This document shows, piece by piece, positions 27,259 through 34,879 of a stretch of 40,380 nucleotides of DNA. The DNA is from Deltaproteobacteria bacterium (GTDB lineage: Bacteria; Desulfobacterota; JACPFL01): NCBI GenBank assembly GCA_016183025.1, contig JACPFL010000262.1:1-40380 (forward strand), in the 5' to 3' direction. The translations under genes and the position numbers were made by a program. Position 1 is the first letter of the stretch; every line of letters begins with the position of its first letter. Under the pieces are notes generated by a model. It worked only from the letters and a program-made list of their open reading frames with translations. It was not told the origin of the DNA and searched no databases.

Positions 27259-28287
27259 TCAATACAGCCGGGTGATCTCGTCACGGACGAACTGGGGCAG
27301 GGGCTCAACCCGGCCGCCCCGGTGGACCTGCAGTCCCTCGGTCGCGGCCAGCACCTGGCCGATCCGGGCTGCCCGGATCCCCGCGGCGCGCAGCGCTGCC
27401 AGGGCAGGCTCGGCCTCGTCCGCGGAGACGGTGGCCAGCAGGGCGCCCGAGGAGATCGCCCCCCAGGGGTCCAGCCCATACACCTCGCACAGCCGGGCGC
27501 TCTCGGGGAGCACGGGGACCTGGTCGGCCTCCACCTCCAGTCCCACGCCGGCGGCCTGGGCGATCTCCCACAGCCCCGCCGCCAGCCCCCCCTCGGTGGG
27601 GTCGTGCATGCAGTGGGTCCCGGGAAAGGCCGCCAGGATCCGTGCCTCGCGGAGCACGCTGATCCCGGGGTCGAACAGGTAGCCGCGGCACCGATCCAGG
27701 AACGCCTCGTCGAAGCGGCCGCGGAGCTCCGCCCCCCGCTCCCTGGCGATGATCGAGGTGGCCTCGATGGCGATCCCCTTGGTGAGGAGAATGGCATCGC
27801 CGGGCCGCGCCCCCGAGGTGAGGACCAGGCGGTCCCGGGGCACGGTGCCCAGCATCTGGCCCACGACTATTGGGCGGTCCAGGCCGGCGGTCACCTCCGT
27901 ATGGCCTCCGCAGTAAGCGATCCCGGCTTCCCGGCAGGCGGCCGAGGTCCGGGCGAAGAGCTGCTCGACCAGGGCCTCCGTCGTCTGTCCCTCGGGCAGG
28001 AGCACAGTCGCCAGGAACCAGCGGGGCGTCCCGCCCATCGTCGCGATGTCGTTCGCATTGACATGGACGACGTAGTAGCCGGCCTCGTCGGTCGCAAAGG
28101 TGATGGGGTCGGTCTTGGCGACCAGCCACTGCTCCCCCAGGTCGATGACGGCAGCGTCCTCGCCGATCCGGGGCCCGACCAGCACCGAGGGGTCGGAGAC
28201 GGCATACTGGGCCAGGAGCCGGCCGAGCAGGGCTGGCGGGAGCTTCCCGACGGGGAAGGGGGCAGGGGAGGATGACGGGAGATTCAT
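27259..28287 (-). CDS. AIR synthase-related (HypE/PurM-fold) ATP-binding protein
   Basis: A 342-residue PurM-fold protein. It has GPRIGEDAAVIDLG, the HANDIATMGG-like segment (VNANDIATMGGTPRW), the strand CGGHTEVT, and a C-terminal DPTEGGLAAGLWE typical of HypE-like proteins. The HypE C-terminal cysteine (PRIC), which is carbamoylated in hydrogenase maturation, is absent: this protein ends in EITRLY. It also lacks the N-terminal SGCGCK or selenocysteine motif of SelD. ATG 28287 is chosen; the upstream extension contains promoter-like sequence. It is likely an ATP-dependent kinase or ligase of unknown substrate. Confidence 0.75.
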   Translation of the reverse strand: MNLPSSSPAPFPVGKLPPALLGRLLAQYAVSDPSVLVGPRIGEDAAVIDLGEQWLVAKTDPITFATDEAGYYVVHVNANDIATMGGTPRWFLATVLLPEGQTTEALVEQLFARTSAACREAGIAYCGGHTEVTAGLDRPIVVGQMLGTVPRDRLVLTSGARPGDAILLTKGIAIEATSIIARERGAELRGRFDEAFLDRCRGYLFDPGISVLREARILAAFPGTHCMHDPTEGGLAAGLWEIAQAAGVGLEVEADQVPVLPESARLCEVYGLDPWGAISSGALLATVSADEAEPALAALRAAGIRAARIGQVLAATEGLQVHRGGRVEPLPQFVRDEITRLY

Positions 28288-28420
28288 GTCACACGGGCGC
28301 CGGTGGTCCTCGACGTGCTTGTAGCAGAGGCCAGGGCGGGGCTTCAACCGGAAACTGTCGCTGGGGCGGGTGTCCGGGCTCCCGGTTTGTGCTATAGTGG
28401 GCCGGGCCTCGGGCGAGCCG

Positions 28421-28727
28421 TGCCCGGCGCCGATCAAGACAGGATGGGGATGAGCTACGGGGGCGAGCGCGACGAACTGGTGACGCGGAGCAGGTGGCCC
28501 GGAGCTGCGACCTCATGCTGAGCGTGGGCTCCTCGCTGGTGGTCTATCCGGCGGCCGGCATCCCGGCGGTCGCCAAGGACATGGGCGCGCGCCTGCTGAT
28601 CGTGAACCAGACAACCACCCCGCTGGATGGCGCCGCGGACCTGGTCCTCCGGGGGCGGGCCGGGGAGCTGCTCCCCCGCATGGTCGCCCGGGCCCGAGTC
28701 CTGTGCGGGGCCCCGGCGCGGGCGTGA
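28421..28727 (+). pseudogene. Decayed 3' remnant of a Sir2 NAD-dependent deacetylase
   Basis: The last 75 codons read AEQVARSCDLMLSVGSSLVVYPA and end LLPRMVARA, which is the C-terminal NAD-binding part of a sirtuin. Going upstream, the homology continues in two other frames: SYGGERDELVTR (frame of 28450) and CPAPIKTG (frame of 28421). The frames shift by one at each step, so at least two single-base deletions occurred. The N-terminal two thirds of the gene are absent. It sits between a divergent PurM-fold gene and a lipoprotein gene. A TATAGT box at 28393-28398 upstream may now serve the next gene. Confidence 0.7.
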
Positions 28728-28728
28728 C

Positions 28729-29133
28729 ATGGGCCGGAACGCTCGGCTGGCCGGGGTCATCGGCGCGGTGCTCCTGGCCAGCGCCGGCTGTGCGGCCAGC
28801 GGCCCAGAGGCGGCGGCCCGGCGGTTCCTGGATGCCTATTACATCCACGCGGACCTGGGGGAGGCCGTGATGCTGGCAGACGGCCTGGCCCTGGAGAAGA
28901 TCAAGGAGCAGCAGGCGTTGACCAGGGGGGTCCCGGCAGACGCCCTGACCCGGAAGCGCCAGGTCTTCTACGAGCTGCGGCAGCGACGGGACCGGGGGGC
29001 AGAGCGGGTGCTCTTCATGTACGATCTGACGATTCAGGGGGGCGGGGCCAGTTTTCGGAAGCGCACCCTGATCACCGTGGCCCGGATGGGCGAGCGATGG
29101 CGGGTGACCAACTTCAGTGATACCGACGCCTGA
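28729..29133 (+). CDS. Small predicted lipoprotein
   Basis: 134 residues. The start is ATG 28729, one base after the sirtuin remnant's stop. A signal sequence (GVIGAVLLASAGC) ends in Cys21, a lipobox. The mature part resembles short periplasmic lipoproteins with an NTF2-like or DUF4878-like fold (AARRFLDAYY, then a strand-rich end VTNFSDTDA). Function unknown. It overlaps the possible early start of the next gene. Confidence 0.65.
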   Translation: MGRNARLAGVIGAVLLASAGCAASGPEAAARRFLDAYYIHADLGEAVMLADGLALEKIKEQQALTRGVPADALTRKRQVFYELRQRRDRGAERVLFMYDLTIQGGGASFRKRTLITVARMGERWRVTNFSDTDA

Positions 29134-29143
29134 GGGACTGACG

Positions 29144-29845
29144 GTGCGGGTGACGGTCCACCTGTTTGCATCGCTCCGGGAGCTGGCCGGCGCCCGGGAG
29201 CTGGGGCTGGAGCTTCCGGAGGGGGCGACCGTGGCTACAGCCTGGGAGCGGCTGGCGGCCGAGCACCCCAGGCTGCGGGAGCTGAGGGGCACCATCCTTC
29301 CCTCGGTGAACCTGGAGTTCGCCGAGCCGGGGCGGCCGCTCCGGGAGGGGGACGAGGTGGCCTTCCTCCCGCCCGTGAGTGGAGGGGCGGGGATGTTCGA
29401 GATCACCGAGAAGGAGCTGTACGCCGATCCGTTGATCGAGCGCATGCGGCGTGACACCCATGGGGCGGTGTGCGCCTTCGTGGGGGTCGTGCGCGAGACC
29501 TCGCCCCTGGGGATGAAGGTCACCTACCTCGAGTACGACGCCTACAAGGAGATGGCCGAACGGAAGATGCGGCAGATCGGCGACGAGATCCGGTCGCGCT
29601 GGAAGCTGGAGGAGGTGGCCATCGTCCACCGCGTGGGGCGACTGGCCATCGGGGAGACGAGCGTGGTCATCGTGGTGGCCTCCCCCCACCGCCGCGATGC
29701 CTTCGAGGCCTGCCACTACGCCATCGAGCGCCTGAAGCAGATCGTCCCCATCTGGAAGAAGGAGGTGGGGGAGCATGGCGAGGTGTGGCTCGAGGGGGAG
29801 GGGCAGGGTCGCGAGGAGCTGAGATGGCCGAGACGGAGGAGATGA
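29144..29845 (+). CDS. MoaD-MoaE fusion, molybdopterin synthase
   Basis: A 233-residue fusion. Residues 1-81 are the ubiquitin-like MoaD part and end in the double glycine VSGG that is adenylated and thiocarboxylated; residues 84-233 are MoaE, with KEMAERKMRQI and the catalytic lysine region PIWKKEVGEHG. It converts cyclic pyranopterin monophosphate to molybdopterin. In a fused protein the MoaD glycine tail is internal, so cleavage after the double glycine is expected, as known for MoaX in mycobacteria. GTG 29144 is preferred to an upstream GTG at 29117 because GAGGG sits 8 bases before it. It overlaps the next gene by 22 bases. Its E1 activator may be the selenoprotein at 1217-2422. Confidence 0.9.
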   Translation: MRVTVHLFASLRELAGARELGLELPEGATVATAWERLAAEHPRLRELRGTILPSVNLEFAEPGRPLREGDEVAFLPPVSGGAGMFEITEKELYADPLIERMRRDTHGAVCAFVGVVRETSPLGMKVTYLEYDAYKEMAERKMRQIGDEIRSRWKLEEVAIVHRVGRLAIGETSVVIVVASPHRRDAFEACHYAIERLKQIVPIWKKEVGEHGEVWLEGEGQGREELRWPRRRR

Positions 29846-30537
29846 CCCTGCGTGAACGCACCCTGATCGAGCAGGCCCTCGGGGAGCTGGGCGGGGCGGT
29901 CGCCCAGGAGTTGAACCAGCCCCTGACGGTGCTGCTCGGGTACCTGGAGCTGCTCCAGGCCCGGCCCGAGCTCCGTGAGGACAGCCAGATCTACCGCACG
30001 CTCTACAGCCAGGGGCGCCGCATGGCCGACACGGTCCGCCGGCTCTCCCACCTGCTCCGCTACGAGACCGCGCCGTTCGACGGTCCACAGCGCGTGCTCG
30101 ATCTGGTCCAGGCCTCGGCGGGAGCAGAGGAGGATCAGGGCGAGCCCTGGTGCCCAGTGGTCGCCCACCGGCGGGACGGGAGCCTCGTCAAGGGGAGCCT
30201 GCTCCGGCTGACGACCGGCGAGGGACGGGCGGCGATCCGGAGCGAGCAGGGGGAGGTCGAGGAGGTCGAGCTGAGCCAGCTCAAGGCCCTCTTCTTCGTG
30301 CGGAGCCTGCAGGGCAACCCCGGCCGGGAGGAGCAGAGGGCCTTCGGGGAGCGCCCGGTCGTGGGGATCAAGACGATCGTCGAGTTCGAGGACGGCGAGG
30401 AGATGTGGGGGTACACGCAGCGGTACCGTCTGGGGGAGGAGGTCGTCAGCCTGATCCCGGCCGATGTTGGCAGCAATAACCTCCAGGTCTTCTCCAGCGT
30501 CGCCTCGATCACGGGGATCCGGTTCCTCTACCAGTAA
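29824..30537 (+). CDS. Pseudo-histidine-kinase dimerisation domain fused to a C-terminal domain
   Basis: A 237-residue protein. The N-terminal 80 residues look like a histidine kinase dimerisation domain: LGGAVAQELNQPLTVLLGYL. The phospho-accepting histidine in the usual H-E-L-N-Q-P is replaced by Gln28, and no ATPase domain follows. The C-terminal part (about residues 110-237), with LKALFFVRSLQGNPGREE and later beta strands, resembles a small DUF6982-type beta domain. I infer a signalling or scaffold protein that dimerises but is not phosphorylated. It overlaps the MoaD-MoaE gene, so it may be co-translated. Function unknown. Confidence 0.6.
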   Translation: MAETEEMTLRERTLIEQALGELGGAVAQELNQPLTVLLGYLELLQARPELREDSQIYRTLYSQGRRMADTVRRLSHLLRYETAPFDGPQRVLDLVQASAGAEEDQGEPWCPVVAHRRDGSLVKGSLLRLTTGEGRAAIRSEQGEVEEVELSQLKALFFVRSLQGNPGREEQRAFGERPVVGIKTIVEFEDGEEMWGYTQRYRLGEEVVSLIPADVGSNNLQVFSSVASITGIRFLYQ

Positions 30538-30562
30538 GGATCGTCGCCAGCAGGAGAGCGTC

Positions 30563-30886
30563 ATGGTGGCCTGGACCCGGTGGGTAAGCCCCATGCTCCC
30601 CGTGCTCCTGGAGCTGGGGCGGGTGGTCGTCGGGCTGAAGGGGTCGGGGGCCTCGCCCGAGGTCGCCAGGGCCGCGGAGGAAGTCTATCGGTTGGTGGAC
30701 GGACTGCGCAGCGCCCTCGAGCAGGCGGGGAAGGGCATGGAAGCCCTGCAGCAGGAGATGCAGCAGCTCCTGGCTGCCCAGCAGGCCCTGGAGCGTCGGA
30801 TCCGGCGACTGGAGCGCTGGGGGGTGGGTCTGGCTGGACTGCTGGCGCTGCTGTTGCTGAGCCTCGTCCTGTCTCGATTTCCCTAG
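30563..30886 (+). CDS. Small coiled-coil protein with C-terminal membrane anchor
   Basis: 107 residues from ATG 30563, after AGGAGAG. A central helical stretch with glutamine and leucine heptads (EALQQEMQQLLAAQQALERRI) suggests a coiled coil. The last 20 residues (LAGLLALLLLSLVLSRF) are a membrane segment, giving a tail-anchored topology. It is 25 bases after the pseudo-kinase gene. No known family recognised; the pairing hints at a membrane-tethered partner. Confidence 0.6.
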   Translation: MVAWTRWVSPMLPVLLELGRVVVGLKGSGASPEVARAAEEVYRLVDGLRSALEQAGKGMEALQQEMQQLLAAQQALERRIRRLERWGVGLAGLLALLLLSLVLSRFP

Positions 30887-30955
30887 GAGTTTCAAGAGGC
30901 TAGTCTCCGTGTTTTAGCTTGCCGAAAACGGGCGGGTCGTTTACAAGAGAGGAGG

Positions 30956-31657
30956 ATGGATCTGACGGTGAATGTGAGCGAGTTGCGCGAGCAGGTGGCC
31001 AGTTGCTGCCGATTCCTCTCCATCGCCGGGGTGATGGACGACTTCGGGCACCTGAGCGCCCGGCTCCCCGACGGCAAGCTGCTCGTGAGCCCCTTGGGCG
31101 TGACAGCCTCGGCGGTCAGACCTGCGGATATCCTGATCGTGGACCTGGACGGGCGGCGGCTCGAGGGGGAGGGGGTCGTTCCCGGTGAGGTCGTCATCCA
31201 CACCCGGATCTACCGGGCCCGCACCGACCTGCAGAGCATCCTGCACTACCATCCGCACTACGTGAACCTGTGCGGGATCGCCGGGCTGAAGTACGAGCCC
31301 GTGTACCTCTACGGCGTGGTGTTCCGTGACGGGGTGGGGCTGTACGACGACCCCGAGCTGATCCGCCGTCCCGAGCAGGGGGACGCCGTGGCCGGGGCCA
31401 TGGGCCGCTTCGCGGCGGTGATCCTGCGGGGGCACGGCGCGGTGGTCGCCGGGGAGAACGTCCAGGAGACGCTCTGCTACGCGCTCTTTCTGGAGGAGAA
31501 CGCCAAGATGCTCTACCAGGCCTCGCTGGCGGGCAAGGCGCGGGCCTTCACGCAGGACGAGATCGACCGCTGCTACCAGAGCTTCTGGGCGACGAGGCTG
31601 GCGGTCAGGCGGGTCTGGTTGGGCCTGGAGTCCAGGGCGAAGAGGGCGGAGGGCTGA
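30956..31657 (+). CDS. Class II aldolase/adducin family protein
   Basis: A 233-residue protein of the AraD/FucA-type fold. The zinc-binding histidines are visible in LHYHPHYVN, and a further one in LRGHGAVVAG. It would cleave or epimerise a phosphorylated or free sugar acid, or act as a decarboxylase. ATG 30956 has AGGAGG directly touching it, so the true start may be GTG 30968, which has a better spacing. Its stop overlaps the MoxR start (TGATG). This suggests that aldolase, MoxR and VWA are one operon. Confidence 0.85.
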   Translation: MDLTVNVSELREQVASCCRFLSIAGVMDDFGHLSARLPDGKLLVSPLGVTASAVRPADILIVDLDGRRLEGEGVVPGEVVIHTRIYRARTDLQSILHYHPHYVNLCGIAGLKYEPVYLYGVVFRDGVGLYDDPELIRRPEQGDAVAGAMGRFAAVILRGHGAVVAGENVQETLCYALFLEENAKMLYQASLAGKARAFTQDEIDRCYQSFWATRLAVRRVWLGLESRAKRAEG

Positions 31658-32568
31658 TGCTTCGGTCAATCGAGTCGGTCCAGCAGGCATTCCGGGAGCG
31701 TCAGTACATCGCCGACCGCTCCCTGGCCACCATCATCTACCTGTCCGGCGCGCTGGGGAAGCCGCTGCTCCTGGAGGGCGAGGCCGGCGTCGGGAAGACC
31801 GAGGTGGCCAAGGTCATGGCCGCGGTCCTGGACACGGACCTCATCCGGCTGCAGTGCTACGAGGGGCTGGACGCCAACACGGCCCTCTATGAGTGGAACT
31901 ACCCCAAGCAGATGCTGCACATCAAGATCGCGGAGGCGACCCAGGAGTCCAAGGCCGAGGTGGAGAAGAACATCTTCAGCGAGGAGTTTTTGATCCGCCG
32001 GCCGCTCCTGGAGGCGATCTACGGTGACTTCCCGCAGGCCCCGGTGCTCCTCATCGACGAGATCGACCGGTGCGACGAGGAGTTCGAGGCCTTCCTCCTG
32101 GAGGTGCTCTCGGACTTCCAGATCAGCATCCCGGAGATCGGGACGATCCAGGCCAAGCACCGCCCCTATGTCGTGCTGACCTCGAACCGGACCCGGGAGG
32201 TGCACGACGCCCTGAAGCGGCGCTGCCTCTACCACTGGATCGACTACCCCTCGTTCCAGAAGGAGCTGGAGATCGTCCAGGCCAAGGTCCCGCAGATCCG
32301 GGAGGAGCTGGCGCGGCAGCTCTGCGGGTTCATGGGGAAGATCCGGCAGATGGATTTCTTCAAGCGGCCGGGCGTGGCCGAGACCCTGGACTGGGCGCAG
32401 GCCATGCTGGCGCTGCACCGGGAGGCCCTGGACGAGACGACCCTGCGGGAGACGCTGGGGTGCATCTTCAAGTACAATGAGGACATCCGGAAGTTCACGT
32501 CGGAGGTCCTGGGCGGCAAGGCGGCGGTCCAGGAGCTGATCAAGGAGTGGGCCAACCCCAAGGCCTGA
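31657..32568 (+). CDS. MoxR-family AAA+ ATPase (CoxD-like)
   Basis: A 303-residue AAA+ protein with Walker A GEAGVGKTEVAK, Walker B LLIDEIDRCDEE, sensor 1 in VVLTSNRTREVHDAL and the arginine region RRCLYHWIDYPS. MoxR ATPases, with a VWA partner, act as chaperones that insert metal or cofactor into enzymes; the CoxD-CoxE pair matures the CO dehydrogenase Mo-Cu site. It overlaps the aldolase stop and precedes the VWA gene by 10 bases. No molybdenum hydroxylase subunits are in the window, so the client is not known, although a MoaD-MoaE fusion lies 2 kb upstream. Confidence 0.92.
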   Translation: MLRSIESVQQAFRERQYIADRSLATIIYLSGALGKPLLLEGEAGVGKTEVAKVMAAVLDTDLIRLQCYEGLDANTALYEWNYPKQMLHIKIAEATQESKAEVEKNIFSEEFLIRRPLLEAIYGDFPQAPVLLIDEIDRCDEEFEAFLLEVLSDFQISIPEIGTIQAKHRPYVVLTSNRTREVHDALKRRCLYHWIDYPSFQKELEIVQAKVPQIREELARQLCGFMGKIRQMDFFKRPGVAETLDWAQAMLALHREALDETTLRETLGCIFKYNEDIRKFTSEVLGGKAAVQELIKEWANPKA

Positions 32569-32578
32569 AAGGCTGACT

Positions 32579-33790
32579 GTGGCGCTCCAGGTTGACGACC
32601 AGCGGATCCTGCGGGAGATCCAGAGCTTCGAGCCCTACCGCGCGCAGGGGCTGCTGCCCAATATCGTGATCTTCTGCCGCATCCTCAAGCGGCTGAAGCT
32701 GGACGTCACGACCAGCCATGCCCTCGACGTGTTCAGGGGGCTCCGCCACATCGACATCGCCAACCGGGCGGACTTCTACGAGCTGCTGCGGGCCAACCTG
32801 GTGGGCCGGCACGAGGACTTCGAGCTGTTCGACCGGACCTTCCGCTACTTCTGGCGCCGCCCCGAAGAGCCGCTGGAGGACGAGGGGTGCGCCCCCTCCG
32901 GCGACCATCAGTGCGACGACCTCTCCCCCGAGGGGGTCCCGCAGGAGCCCCAGATGGAGGAGATCCTCGACCAGGAGGAGGCGGAGGGCGAGGGGGAGGC
33001 CGAGGAGGAAGAGTGGGTCAAGGCCTTCAGCCCGGACGAGGTGCTGGCCGGCAAGGACTTCAGCCATCTGGACGCGAGCGAGGTCCAGGCCCTGCGCCGG
33101 ATCATCGCGGAGATCGCCAAGAAGATCGCCACGAAGATCTCCCGGCGCTGGGAGGGCGCGGTCCACGGCAAGCAGGTCGACATGCGGCGGACCATGCGCC
33201 GGAACATCAAGTACGGGGGGGACATCCTCGAGCTGGCCCGGCGGCGGCGGAAGATCCGGAAGAACAAGATCGTCATGCTCTGTGACGTCTCCGGCTCGAT
33301 GGACTGCTACACGACGTTCCTCATCCAGTTCATCTACGGGCTCCAGAACGAGCTGAAGGACGTGGAGACCTTCGTCTTCTCCACCCGGCTCACACGGATC
33401 ACGCCGCTCCTCAAGCGGCGGCAGCTCGACGAGGCCCTGAAGCAGATCTCCGAGATGGTGGTCCATTGGTCCGGGGGGACGCGGATTGGCGAGTCGCTCC
33501 GGAACTTCAACGAGAGCCATGCCCCGGCCCTGGTCTCGTCCCGCTCCATCATCCTGCTCATCAGCGACGGCTGGGACCGGGGCGACATCGGGATGCTCGA
33601 GCGCGAGATGACGAACCTGAAGCGCCGGGCGTACAAGGTGATCTGGCTGAACCCGCTCCTCGGCAGCCCCAACTACGAGCCGCTCTGCAAGGGGATGCAG
33701 GCGGCCCTCCCCCACATCGACTTCTTCATGCCCGTGCACAACCTCCGGAGCCTGGCCGCCCTGGGCAAGACCATCACCGCCCTCACCTAG
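32579..33790 (+). CDS. VWA domain protein (CoxE-like)
   Basis: A 403-residue protein from GTG 32579. The acidic middle (residues 120-150) is followed by the VWA domain with a complete MIDAS: CDVSGSMD (Asp236, Ser238, Ser240), the threonine in SGGTRIGESL and the aspartate in LISDGWDRGD. CoxE-like proteins partner MoxR ATPases in enzyme maturation. The last part (VHNLRSLAALGKTITALT) lies inside direct repeat copy A, and a corresponding tail without a stop is found in copy B, so the gene's 3' end was duplicated. Confidence 0.9.
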   Translation: MALQVDDQRILREIQSFEPYRAQGLLPNIVIFCRILKRLKLDVTTSHALDVFRGLRHIDIANRADFYELLRANLVGRHEDFELFDRTFRYFWRRPEEPLEDEGCAPSGDHQCDDLSPEGVPQEPQMEEILDQEEAEGEGEAEEEEWVKAFSPDEVLAGKDFSHLDASEVQALRRIIAEIAKKIATKISRRWEGAVHGKQVDMRRTMRRNIKYGGDILELARRRRKIRKNKIVMLCDVSGSMDCYTTFLIQFIYGLQNELKDVETFVFSTRLTRITPLLKRRQLDEALKQISEMVVHWSGGTRIGESLRNFNESHAPALVSSRSIILLISDGWDRGDIGMLEREMTNLKRRAYKVIWLNPLLGSPNYEPLCKGMQAALPHIDFFMPVHNLRSLAALGKTITALT

Positions 33791-33837
33791 CTACAGCCCC
33801 AGGTCCTGGGGCTGCTCCACCCAGCACGCCGAGGTCG
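33731..33837. repeat. Direct repeat copy A (VWA tail plus small-gene tail)
   Basis: 107 bases matching copy B at 35867-35972 with only a few substitutions and one base inserted. It contains the working end of the VWA gene, including its stop codon (33788-33790). On the minus strand the tail of the small convergent gene is present but out of frame because of the extra base, so it is a remnant here. Confidence 0.9.
33794..33814. terminator. Hairpin between convergent ends, copy A
   Basis: Ten-base arms CAGCCCCAGG and CCTGGGGCTG around a single T form a strong palindrome just after the VWA stop. It has no T tract, so it would be a bidirectional hairpin-type end rather than a classic intrinsic terminator. 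An identical copy lies at 35930-35950. Confidence 0.45.
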
Positions 33838-33862
33838 AGACGAGTTGCCTGAGGGCCGGCCT

Positions 33863-33891
33863 TGTGGTATCGTCATTGTAGATACCATGAT
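33863..33891 (+). promoter_or_regulatory. mazEF promoter with palindromic operator
   Basis: The inverted repeat TGGTATC (33865-33871) and GATACCA (33881-33887), with 9 bases between, overlaps a promoter-like TTGTGG (33863-33868) and CATGAT (33886-33891) spaced by 17. MazE-type antitoxins, alone or with MazF, repress their own promoter by binding such palindromes. Confidence 0.5.
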
Positions 33892-33902
33892 GGAGGTGTC
33901 GC

Positions 33903-34145
33903 ATGCGTGTGGCCGTCCGCAAGTGGGGTAACAGCCTTGCCCTCCGCATCCCGAAGTCGCTGGCGTCAGATTCGGAGATCGAGCAAGGTTCCCTTGTGGA
34001 GGTGTCGGTCGTGAGGGGCAAGCTGGTCGTGACACCTGTCAGGGTGCCGAAGTACTCCTTGAAGCAACTGTTGTCTGGTGTCAGGAAGCGCCACTTGCAC
34101 GGGGAGGTCGACACGGGGGCTCCCGTCGGGCGCGAGTCATGGTGA
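33903..34145 (+). CDS. mazE: MazE/AbrB-type antitoxin
   Basis: An 80-residue protein starting MRVAVRKWGNSLALRIPKSL, the swapped-hairpin AbrB DNA-binding domain of MazE antitoxins; the C-terminal half is expected to wrap the toxin. It overlaps the mazF start by 7 bases (ATGGTGA), typical of a toxin-antitoxin pair. It is preceded by a palindromic operator. Codon and base use differ from the GC-rich surroundings, as expected for an acquired module. Confidence 0.9.
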   Translation: MRVAVRKWGNSLALRIPKSLASDSEIEQGSLVEVSVVRGKLVVTPVRVPKYSLKQLLSGVRKRHLHGEVDTGAPVGRESW

Positions 34146-34495
34146 GGCGTGGCGGCTTTGGACCTGGGCGGGGGGATGCGATTTGGATCAGCTTGAACCC
34201 TCAGGCGGGCCATGAGCAAGCCGGCCGGCGGCCTGCCCTGGTGATCTCTCCCGTGGCGTACAATCGGAAGGTGGGGCTGGCACTGCTCTGTCCCATCACG
34301 AATCAAGTGAAGGGGTATCCCTTCGAGGTTGTGATCCCGTCGGGTCTGAAGGTAACGGGCGCCATTCTTTCGGACCAGGTGAAATGCCTGGACTGGCGCG
34401 CTCGGGACGCGAGCCTGATCTGCAGGCTTCCTGCCGTGCTCGTCGGCGAGGTGCTGGGCAAGTTGAACACACTCTTGCAGGCGGCATCGCCATGA
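34139..34495 (+). CDS. mazF: MazF/PemK-type endoribonuclease toxin
   Basis: A 118-residue protein with the MazF core: GDAIWISLNPQAGHEQAGRRPALVISP, then LCPITNQVKGYPFEV and LSDQVKCLDWRAR, which hold the strands and catalytic arginine/threonine region. MazF cleaves mRNA at short sequence motifs and halts growth unless bound by MazE. ATG 34139 overlaps mazE. Its stop overlaps the next start (ATGA), giving a three-gene unit. Length is normal. Confidence 0.92.
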   Translation: MVRRGGFGPGRGDAIWISLNPQAGHEQAGRRPALVISPVAYNRKVGLALLCPITNQVKGYPFEVVIPSGLKVTGAILSDQVKCLDWRARDASLICRLPAVLVGEVLGKLNTLLQAASP

Positions 34496-34743
34496 CCTTT
34501 CTGCCATCGGTGATACGCGCTGAGTACCGTGGCGGCTACCGTATCCACCTGACTTTTAACGACAACTCCGAAAAGACGATTGATTTCCGTCAGTGGCTGG
34601 ATGGTCCCGTCTTCGAGCCCCTGAAGGACCCGGACTACTTTCGAAGATTCTTCCTCGACGGTGGCACCGTCGTGTGGCCGAACGGTGCCGACATCGCTCC
34701 GGAGACTCTCTACGAACAGGACGGGTCGGGGGAGGCGCCCTAA
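34492..34743 (+). CDS. DUF2442 domain protein
   Basis: An 83-residue protein, start ATG 34492 within ATGACC, overlapping the mazF stop by 4 bases. It has the DUF2442 pattern: LTFNDNSEKTIDFRQWL, then FEPLKDPDYFRRFFLDGGTVVWPNGADIAPETLYE. This family is small, often near toxin-antitoxin genes, and of unknown function. Its stop codon falls inside the attC-like sequence CCCTAAC, as for integron cassette genes. Confidence 0.85.
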   Translation: MTFLPSVIRAEYRGGYRIHLTFNDNSEKTIDFRQWLDGPVFEPLKDPDYFRRFFLDGGTVVWPNGADIAPETLYEQDGSGEAP

Positions 34744-34873
34744 CATCGCGTATATGGACTCCTCCCGGCTGCACAGCGCGTGAGTCACGAGCACGGTCCC
34801 AGTCGAACGGCATCGCCTTGGCTGCCTCTTGCGCGTGTCCGTGCGCCGGCCGCTCAGCGCCAGGGCGTGAGGC
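34738..34873 (+). other. attC-like cassette boundary 1
   Basis: The gene stop lies in CCCTAACATCGCG (34738-34750), close to the integron attC core R'' (RYYYAAC), and the stretch ends in CAGCGCCAGGGCGTGAGGC (34855-34873), close to R' ending GTTAGGC but with one mismatch (GTGAGGC). No gene is seen between. Degenerate; inference only. Confidence 0.35.
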
Positions 34874-34879
34874 GGTGCG

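Noticed and set aside
27259-28287. PurM-fold protein as SelD (selenophosphate synthetase)
   Set aside because: It lacks the N-terminal Cys/Sec glycine-rich motif of SelD and reads more like a HypE-type protein.
33791-34507. Minus-strand frame antisense to mazEF ending VEQPQDLGL
   Set aside because: Only its last codons come from the repeated tail of the small convergent gene; the rest is antisense to well-supported toxin-antitoxin genes.
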